From Salinirussus sp. (GTDB taxonomy: Archaea > Halobacteriota > Halobacteria > Halobacteriales > Haloarculaceae), in assembly GCA_028275005.1 (NCBI GenBank), contig JAQCNN010000191.1, positions 1 through 10,548 on the forward strand: 10,548 nt of DNA. Direction: 5' to 3'. The notes beneath the pieces are model-generated. The model saw only the letters and a program-made list of their open reading frames with translations. It did not search any database and was not told the origin of the DNA. The stretch's first letter is position 1. Each line of letters opens with the position of its first letter. Of this stretch, positions 6,126 to 10,548 are shown one piece after another. The position numbers were made by a program, and so were the translations under genes.

Positions 6126-7481
6126 ATGACTGAGACAGTGCTGCTCGTCGGCGGGGGCGGCCGCGAACACGCCATCGCCCGGGCGGTCGCGGCGAGTGAG
6201 GGTGCGACGCTGTACGCCTGTGCCGGGAACCGTAACCCCGGTATCGGGGCGCTGACGGCCGGATTCGAGACACTAGAGACGACTGACCCAACTGCCGTCA
6301 CCGCCTACGCCGAGGCGGTCGGCGCCGATATCGCCGTTATCGGCCCGGAGGCCGCGCTGGAGGCAGGTGTCGCCGACGCCCTCGACGACGCGGGTGTCTA
6401 CACGTTTGGTCCACAGGCCGAACAGGCCCGCATCGAGACGGACAAGGGGTTCCAACGGCGGTTCATGCAGGACCACGACATCCCTGGCTGTCCCGACTTC
6501 GAGGAGTTCCGGGACACCGAGGCCGCCTGTGCGTATATCGACAGTCACGGCGACCTCGCGGTCAAGCCCGCGGGGTTGACCGGCGGCAAGGGTGTCCGCG
6601 TCATCGGCGACCAGGTCACCGCCGAGGAGGCAAAGGCGCACCTCCGGGACGCCGACTACGACCGGGTCGTCCTCGAGGAGCGACTGGTCGGCGAGGAGTT
6701 CACCCTCCAGGCCTTCGTTGCCCACGGTGACGTTCGTGTGACGCCGGCCGTTCAGGACCACAAACGCGCCTACGAGGGCGACGAGGGCCCCAACACCGGC
6801 GGGATGGGCTCCTACACCGACGCCGCCCTCCACCTCCCGTTCATGGACGAGGACGACTACCTCGAGGCGGTGGACGTCATCCAGGCAACCGTCGACGCGC
6901 TGGAGGGGTACAAGGGTGTCCTGTACGGCCAGTTCATGCTCACCGCCGAGGGGGTGAAGGTGGTGGAGTTCAACGCCCGCTTTGGCGACCCGGAGGCGAT
7001 GAACACGCTGCCGGCGCTGGAGACCGACTTCCTCGACGTGCTCGTCGCTGCCCGTGACGGGGACTCACTGCCACAGCTAACCTTCGCCCGTAACGCCACG
7101 GTCTGCAAGTACGCTGTCCCGGACGGCTACCCGACCGAGCCGGAGGCCGGGACGAAGGTCACTATCGATGCAGACAGCGTGGCCCGCGCCGCCCGCGAGC
7201 GGGCCACGGAGGAGTCGAGCGGCGATGAGCCGCGAGACAGCGCCGGAGACGCGCTCCTGTTCTACGCCAGCGTCGACGACCGCGAGGAGGGCATATACAC
7301 GACCACGTCCCGCTCGTTTGCGGTTGTCGGCGTCGCTGACACGATCACCGAGGCCGAAGCACAGGCGGAGGCGGCGCTCGCTGCCGCCGGCGACGAGGGG
7401 CTCCGGACCCGCCACGACATCGGCAAGCCCGGGCTCGTCCAGCGCCGGGTCGACCACATGCGGGAACTGCGTGGCGAGTGA
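6126..7481 (+). CDS. purD: Phosphoribosylamine-glycine ligase (GAR synthetase)
   Basis: This enzyme joins 5-phosphoribosylamine and glycine using ATP, the second step of de novo purine synthesis. The 451-residue protein shows the ATP-grasp family order. The N-terminal domain has VLLVGGGGREHAIARAVAAS, GNRNPGI and IGPEAALEAGVADAL. FGPQAEQARIETDKGF leads into the ATP-grasp core. The core carries VKPAGLTGGKGVRVI (residues 146-160, nucleotide-binding loop), LEERLVGEEFTLQAF, and QDHKRAYEGDEGPNTGGMGS. The metal and phosphate site is VVEFNARFGDPEAMNTLPAL (residues 279-298). The C-terminal domain ends GKPGLVQRRVDHMRELRGE. The length is slightly above the usual 420-430, partly because of an acidic stretch near residues 355-375 (RERATEESSGDEPRDSAGDA), a typical halophilic surface insertion. 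The protein is a single-domain PurD, not fused to PurM or PurN. No other purine gene is in the window. Confidence 0.95.
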   Translation: MTETVLLVGGGGREHAIARAVAASEGATLYACAGNRNPGIGALTAGFETLETTDPTAVTAYAEAVGADIAVIGPEAALEAGVADALDDAGVYTFGPQAEQARIETDKGFQRRFMQDHDIPGCPDFEEFRDTEAACAYIDSHGDLAVKPAGLTGGKGVRVIGDQVTAEEAKAHLRDADYDRVVLEERLVGEEFTLQAFVAHGDVRVTPAVQDHKRAYEGDEGPNTGGMGSYTDAALHLPFMDEDDYLEAVDVIQATVDALEGYKGVLYGQFMLTAEGVKVVEFNARFGDPEAMNTLPALETDFLDVLVAARDGDSLPQLTFARNATVCKYAVPDGYPTEPEAGTKVTIDADSVARAARERATEESSGDEPRDSAGDALLFYASVDDREEGIYTTTSRSFAVVGVADTITEAEAQAEAALAAAGDEGLRTRHDIGKPGLVQRRVDHMRELRGE

Positions 7482-7559
7482 CCGGTCACGGGGTGTCGGC
7501 CACCGGTCCCGACCCGCAGATCCAAACCTCAATGTACCCCGTGGCGTAACCCGGCACCG

Positions 7560-8030
7560 ATGAGCCTCTCGGAGGAAGCACAGGAGCGGCTGGCCGACAT
7601 CGTCGAGCGCCAGCCAACGAAGAACGCCGAGCTGCAGGCGGCGTGGGGGATGGACAGCGGCAGTGCGGTCCACAGCTACCTGGAGGCGGAGCTGAGTGAG
7701 CACTACTACCGTAACGATAACTCACTGATCTGTGCGACGCCCGAGGCGGAGGCGCTGGTCACCGGCGAGGAACTCGAGGGCCCCCGAGCCGTCGATACCG
7801 ACGCGTTCGGGGCGGCCATCCTCGACGTGCTCCCCGAACCCGAGGAGGAGCCCCAGAGCGTCGTCGCAACGCTACAGGACCTCCGGGAGACGGGTGAGGA
7901 CCCGCCGGTCGGTGAGGTGCGGTCGGCGTTACACACACTGGCGGACCGTGGGGCCGTCGAGCGCGTGCGAACGACCGTTCCGACCTTCCGGCTGGCGCTG
8001 CCCCGGGCGGATCTTGAAGTCCGGGAGTAA
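7560..8030 (+). CDS. Haloarchaeal probable winged-helix protein (resembles DUF5797)
   Basis: This 156-residue acidic protein begins MSLSEEAQERLADIVERQPT. Residues 1-60 (RLADIVERQPTKNAELQAAW, SAVHSYLEAELSEHYYRNDN) read like a helix-turn-helix followed by a beta wing. A second similar unit covers about residues 82-148 (GAAILDVLPEP, then VVATLQDLRETGEDPPVGEV, then RSALHTLADRGAVERVR and PTFRLALP). The phrase 'RSALHTLADRGAVERV' followed by a strand is typical of winged-helix domains. From memory it fits DUF5797, a haloarchaea-specific family with no known function; I could not check this. A DNA-binding role is inference. It starts 78 bp after purD and could be co-transcribed with it, though no shared function is evident. 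I see no ribosome binding site. Its stop is 18 bp from that of the convergent CBS gene. Confidence 0.75.
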   Translation: MSLSEEAQERLADIVERQPTKNAELQAAWGMDSGSAVHSYLEAELSEHYYRNDNSLICATPEAEALVTGEELEGPRAVDTDAFGAAILDVLPEPEEEPQSVVATLQDLRETGEDPPVGEVRSALHTLADRGAVERVRTTVPTFRLALPRADLEVRE

Positions 8031-8048
8031 CGGCCTGCAGGGCCGCGG

Positions 8049-8423
8049 TCAGGACTGGAGGGCGGTGATGTCCGTCGAGGAGACGACCCCCAGATAGTCG
8101 TCGTCGACCACGGGAATATGCTTGATGCCGTAGGTCGTCATCATCTCCGCGGCCCGCCGAACCTCGAGGTCCGGCGGGACAGTCTCCACGGCTTCGGTCA
8201 TGACCTCGCCGACGGTCACCTCGTGACCGCTCTCGCCGTCTGCCACGACCGCGAGCATATCGGTCGTTGTTACGATAGACGGGGGGGCGGTCGTCACCAG
8301 CAGCGCGCTGATCTCCTCGTCACGCATCCGTGCTGCCGCCGTTGCTGCCGTCTCCTCCGGCGTCACCGTCTCGACGGGCGAGGACATGATCTCCCGAACG
8401 GCCGCCTCCGAGTCCTGACTCAT
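8049..8423 (-). CDS. Protein of two CBS domains
   Basis: This 124-residue stand-alone Bateman module would bind an adenosyl nucleotide (AMP, ATP or SAM type) in the cleft between its two CBS domains. CBS1 spans about residues 9-62 (VREIMSSPVETVTPEETAAT, MRDEEISALLV, SIVTTTDMLAVV). CBS2 spans 69-122 (VTVGEVMTEAVETVPPDLEV, MMTTYGIKHIPVVDDDYLGV, VSSTDITAL). CBS2 has the canonical G-I-x-H-x-P-V-V and S-S-T-D-I pattern. CBS1 is degenerate, with TAPPS where a GxxxG-type turn is usual, so ligand binding may rest on the second half. No catalytic or DNA-binding domain is attached, so its target is unknown. The ATG start is followed at once by family sequence. The region upstream is AT-richer (8430-8450), but no single TATA box is well placed. 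Confidence 0.88.
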   Translation of the reverse strand: MSQDSEAAVREIMSSPVETVTPEETAATAAARMRDEEISALLVTTAPPSIVTTTDMLAVVADGESGHEVTVGEVMTEAVETVPPDLEVRRAAEMMTTYGIKHIPVVDDDYLGVVSSTDITALQS

Positions 8424-8482
8424 GCCACTACATTAGAATGATCGTTGATGAGCGTTGTGCTCTGCAGGCCCCGTGAGAGTCG

Positions 8483-9526
8483 TCACTCCGTGCCCGGGCG
8501 TCGGCGTGAGCGCTGGCGCTCGAGCAGCCGTTTGACCCCTGCCCCGGGGCCGCCGTCGACCGGCCACTCCCCCTGGCGCCACGCGGGCGGCTCGGGCTCG
8601 AACGCCGGGCAGGAGCCCGCACACTCGCCGGCGGTCTGGTGGCAGTCCTTTGCCACACAGTAGGGCCGGGCGACCTCCGGCCGTGGGCGGAGTTCGAAGT
8701 ACCGGCAGTCGGGGCGCATCGAGTCGGCGTAGCTGCGCCAGCCCCGCTCGTAGGCTCGTTCGGCGATCTCGAGGCGTTTGCGGGCCTTCCAGTCGGGCTC
8801 GGCGTACTCGAAGCGGGCCGCCGAGGTGTCGTGACCGCCACCGGCCGGGTTCTCGAGGATCCGCGTGCCGGTCTCCTCGGCCGGAAGGGTGCGCGGCCGC
8901 CAGACGACCCGTGTGGCGTCGGCGCCACGGTCACCCGGCACGACTGTCAGGATCCCCGCCTCGACGGGGATATCCTCCAGCAGTGCCGGCTCGACGCGTC
9001 CGCCGGCCTCGGCGGTCGCGACCCAGACCTCGTCCGCCAGCGCGAGTGCGACATCGTGGCGGAGTTGGGGGCGAAGCGCCCGCGCCGCGGCCGCGTCGAG
9101 GTCCGGCTTGTTCTCGACGGCGATGACCCGCTCGACCCAGTCCGGGTAGGGCCGGAGCCGGCGGAGTTGGACCCGGCCGTTGCGCTTGCGTCGCTCGATG
9201 ACCCCCCGGTCGGCGGCCCGGTGAACCGCCTCACGGACGTACCGCCAGGGGTAGCCCGGGTCGGGCAGTGCCTCACGGTACCAGGCCCACGTCGGGGGGG
9301 CGTGTCGGACGACGTGCAGGAGGTCCGAATCCAGGCGCCGCTCGCCGAATGCGCCCCGAGCGGCGAGCCCCTCGGGGTCACAGACGAGGACGATAGTGTC
9401 CCACCGGCGGCTGCCGGTCCCCAACTGGCGGGCAACGACGACCGGCCGGTCGTCGCCGCCTGCCGGCGGCCAGTGGCGCTCGGCCCACGCACAGACCTGT
9501 AGTTCGAACTCGAACTCACTGTCCAC
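8483..9526 (-). CDS. Haloarchaeal protein (resembles DUF5787) with nuclease-like features and a C-terminal Cys cluster
   Basis: This 347-residue protein begins DSEFEFELQVCAWAERHWPP. From memory it fits DUF5787, a haloarchaeal family without known function. Residues 65-125 (LDSDLLHVVRHAPPTWAWYR, YVREAVHRAADRGVIERRKR, VQLRRLRPYP) look like a winged helix. Around it lie RWDTIVLV (Asp43), VIAVENKPDLD (Glu138-Asn-Lys140) and RPQLRHDVALALADEVWVAT (Gln154). This is the D, ExK and helical-Gln order of PD-(D/E)xK nucleases, with the winged helix inserted between Asp and ExK. The C-terminal part has five cysteines (274, 290, 295, 302, 306) in CRYFELR and YCVAKDCHQTAGECAGSC, suggesting a metal or Fe-S site. 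Nuclease activity is inference. The start is GTG, and upstream the frame offers no other start codon before a stop. It is divergent from grpE and lies 59 bp upstream of the CBS gene on the same strand. Confidence 0.78.
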   Translation of the reverse strand: MDSEFEFELQVCAWAERHWPPAGGDDRPVVVARQLGTGSRRWDTIVLVCDPEGLAARGAFGERRLDSDLLHVVRHAPPTWAWYREALPDPGYPWRYVREAVHRAADRGVIERRKRNGRVQLRRLRPYPDWVERVIAVENKPDLDAAAARALRPQLRHDVALALADEVWVATAEAGGRVEPALLEDIPVEAGILTVVPGDRGADATRVVWRPRTLPAEETGTRILENPAGGGHDTSAARFEYAEPDWKARKRLEIAERAYERGWRSYADSMRPDCRYFELRPRPEVARPYCVAKDCHQTAGECAGSCPAFEPEPPAWRQGEWPVDGGPGAGVKRLLERQRSRRRPGTE

Positions 9527-9603
9527 AGGTCCGGTCGGCGTGCCGCCGGCATGAGCGTGTCGCCGCTGTCAGCCGGTGCCGGGCACTGTCGCGTGTCGCT
9601 TCC

Positions 9604-9610
9604 TTTTTAT
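9604..9610 (+). promoter_or_regulatory. TATA box of grpE
   Basis: TTTTTAT is centred 27 nt upstream of the grpE ATG at 9634, a strong match to the haloarchaeal TATA pattern. A 9-bp direct repeat GCGTGTCGC occurs at 9555-9563 and 9591-9599, the second copy ending just before the box. Whether it matters for regulation is unknown. Confidence 0.65.
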
Positions 9611-9633
9611 CCGCGAGACGGCTCCGTACCGGT

Positions 9634-10359
9634 ATGACCGAGCAGGACGCGACCGACAACTCCCCGGACGACGCCGAGGGCGACAGCGGGGCTGCTGACC
9701 GGACAGCGGCCGAGGCCGGTGACGCCGGACCGGACACAAACGGCGACGGGGAGGCCGCCGAGGGGAGCGACGGGACGGCGGCGTCGATAGCGGATATCGC
9801 CGACAGCGTCGACCCCGGGCCGGAGCTACTCGAGCACGTCGAGGAGCGTGACGCCGAGGAGGTGGCCGGCGAGGTTGCCGGCCTCCGGAACGCCGTCTCG
9901 GAGTTGGAAGGACAGCTCGAGGAGCGAGAGGCGGAGGTCGAAACCCTGGAGTCACGCCTGGCCCGGAAGCAGGCGGACTTTCAGAACTACAAGAAACGCC
10001 AGGAACAGAAGATGGAGGACGTCCGGGCCCGCGCGACCGAGGACCTCGTGACCCGGCTGCTCGACGTGCGGGACAATCTCGCCCGGGCACTCGAGCAGGG
10101 CGAGGACGCCGACATCCGCGGCGGGGTCGAGTCCACCCTCCAGCAGTTCGACGAGGAACTCGACCAGGAGAACGTCGTGGTCATCCGGCCGGACCCTGGC
10201 GAGGAGACGGACCCAACCCGCCACGAGGTGCTGATGCGCGTCGACTCCGACCAGCCCGAGGGAACGGTCGAGGACCTCCACCGCCCCGGCTACGAGATGG
10301 GCGGGAAGGTGCTCCGGCCGGCACAGGTCACGGTCAGTGACGGCTCCGGCGACGCGTAG
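9634..10359 (+). CDS. grpE: GrpE, nucleotide exchange factor of DnaK
   Basis: GrpE releases ADP from the Hsp70 DnaK so that the folding cycle can proceed. The 241-residue protein has a long acidic, low-complexity N-terminus (about residues 1-65, rich in Asp, Glu, Ala and Gly), longer than in bacteria and common in halophiles. A coiled coil follows, about residues 65-130 (LRNAVSELEGQLEEREAEVE, LESRLARKQADFQNYKKRQE), which forms the dimer stalk. The helical part LLDVRDNLARALEQ leads to the C-terminal beta domain that contacts DnaK. The family signature is present: DPTRHEVLMRVDSDQPEGTV followed by DLHRPGYEMGGKVLRPAQVTV. The start has a strong TATA box at leaderless distance. The gene precedes dnaK in the usual order, with a 162-bp spacer that carries a separate dnaK promoter. 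Confidence 0.95.
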   Translation: MTEQDATDNSPDDAEGDSGAADRTAAEAGDAGPDTNGDGEAAEGSDGTAASIADIADSVDPGPELLEHVEERDAEEVAGEVAGLRNAVSELEGQLEEREAEVETLESRLARKQADFQNYKKRQEQKMEDVRARATEDLVTRLLDVRDNLARALEQGEDADIRGGVESTLQQFDEELDQENVVVIRPDPGEETDPTRHEVLMRVDSDQPEGTVEDLHRPGYEMGGKVLRPAQVTVSDGSGDA

Positions 10360-10404
10360 TCAGCGTTCGGCTGCAGACGGAGCGCACGGCTGTGGCCCTG
10401 TGTA

Positions 10405-10423
10405 GGGTCGACAGGATCGACCC
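10405..10423 (+). repeat. 19-bp inverted repeat between grpE and dnaK
   Basis: GGGTCGA-CAGGA-TCGACCC has perfect 7-bp arms with a 5-nt centre. It lies 45 bp after the grpE stop and 65 bp upstream of the dnaK TATA-like element. It could be a protein-binding site for dnaK control or a stem-loop at the end of the grpE mRNA. No T-run follows it, so it is not a standard terminator. A tandem CCGGAA CCGGAA adjoins it at 10422-10433. Confidence 0.5.
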
Positions 10424-10487
10424 GGAACCGGAAAGCAGGGGACAGCGTCCGGGGACGGGGGGACTGCTGACAGGCTGTTCTAGCAAC

Positions 10488-10493
10488 TTTTAA
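10488..10493 (+). promoter_or_regulatory. TATA-like element of dnaK
   Basis: TTTTAA is centred about 31 nt upstream of the dnaK ATG, which predicts a leader of around five nucleotides. A second AT element, TATATAT (10508-10514), lies only 8-14 nt before the ATG, too close to be the TATA box for this start. Confidence 0.55.
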
Positions 10494-10521
10494 CCGCCGC
10501 AACCAGGTATATATCGACAAG

Positions 10522-10548
10522 ATGGCGAGCAACAAGATTCTCGGGATT
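10522..10548 (+). CDS. dnaK: DnaK (Hsp70) N-terminus; gene runs off the window
   Basis: Only nine codons are visible, reading MASNKILGI. This is the expected beginning of DnaK, just before the phosphate-1 motif (DLGTTNS in the family) of the ATPase domain. The call rests on this short match and on position directly downstream of grpE. The protein would be the ATP-dependent Hsp70 chaperone that GrpE serves; dnaJ often follows further downstream but is outside the window. Confidence 0.85.

Noticed and set aside
7487..7543. CACGGGG (7487-7493) and CCCCGTG (7537-7543) as arms of a large stem-loop between purD and the next gene
   Set aside because: The arms are short and 43 nt apart in GC-rich sequence where such matches are common by chance, and no T-run follows.
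8639..9502. Plus-strand open frame of 287 codons opposite the DUF5787-like gene
   Set aside because: It shows no recognisable domain and no promoter. The minus-strand frame has halophile-like acidic composition and a conserved-looking layout.
1..10548. Search for mobile elements, CRISPR repeats, tRNA or rRNA genes, toxin-antitoxin or defence genes
   Set aside because: I saw no transposase or integrase motif, no regularly spaced repeats, no recognisable tRNA T-arm or rRNA sequence, and no defence-type gene pair.

Overview
The window comes from a haloarchaeon (class Halobacteria). The DNA is very GC-rich, the predicted proteins are strongly acidic, and the gene set is archaeal: transcription factor B, aIF2-beta, several protein families that I know only from Halobacteria, and a GrpE-DnaK pair. 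Most starts have an AT-rich TATA-like element about 25-32 nt upstream and no Shine-Dalgarno sequence, as expected for leaderless haloarchaeal transcripts. I used that spacing to choose several start codons. The genus cannot be fixed from what I can see.

Layout. 1-393: 3' end of a TFB gene. 474-653: small zinc-ribbon protein, converging on an aIF2-beta gene (666-1070, minus). 1126-1689 (minus): hexapeptide-repeat acyltransferase, divergent from a haloarchaeal protein of unknown function (1799-2266). The stop codon of the latter overlaps the stop of a cysteine-synthase-family gene (2263-3171, minus). 3319-3687: thioredoxin-like protein with a WCKDC active site. 3782-3889: a 35-residue CxC microprotein with a clear promoter and a perfect 19-bp palindrome between TATA box and start. 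3929-6043 (minus): YyaL/SPATA20-type thioredoxin-domain protein. 6126-7481: purD, divergent from it. 7560-8030: likely double winged-helix protein. 8049-8423 (minus): two-CBS-domain protein. 8483-9526 (minus): large haloarchaeal protein with nuclease-like features. 9634-10359: grpE. 10522-end: first nine codons of dnaK. No stretch longer than 300 bases lacks a gene.

How the genes relate. Most look like single-gene units with their own promoters, arranged in divergent and tightly convergent pairs. Two themes stand out. From 2263 to 6043 lie four consecutive genes linked to sulfur or thiol chemistry: a cysteine synthase homologue, a CxxC thioredoxin, a CxC microprotein and a CHWC thioredoxin-fold protein. 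At the right end, grpE and dnaK form the usual nucleotide-exchange-factor/Hsp70 chaperone pair.

The window is mainly ordinary chromosomal housekeeping sequence. I see no mobile element, CRISPR array, RNA gene or defence island. The best leads are the palindrome-controlled microprotein at 3754-3889, whose palindrome matches the published TrmB consensus of Halobacterium, and the possible nuclease fold plus cysteine cluster in the protein at 8483-9526.
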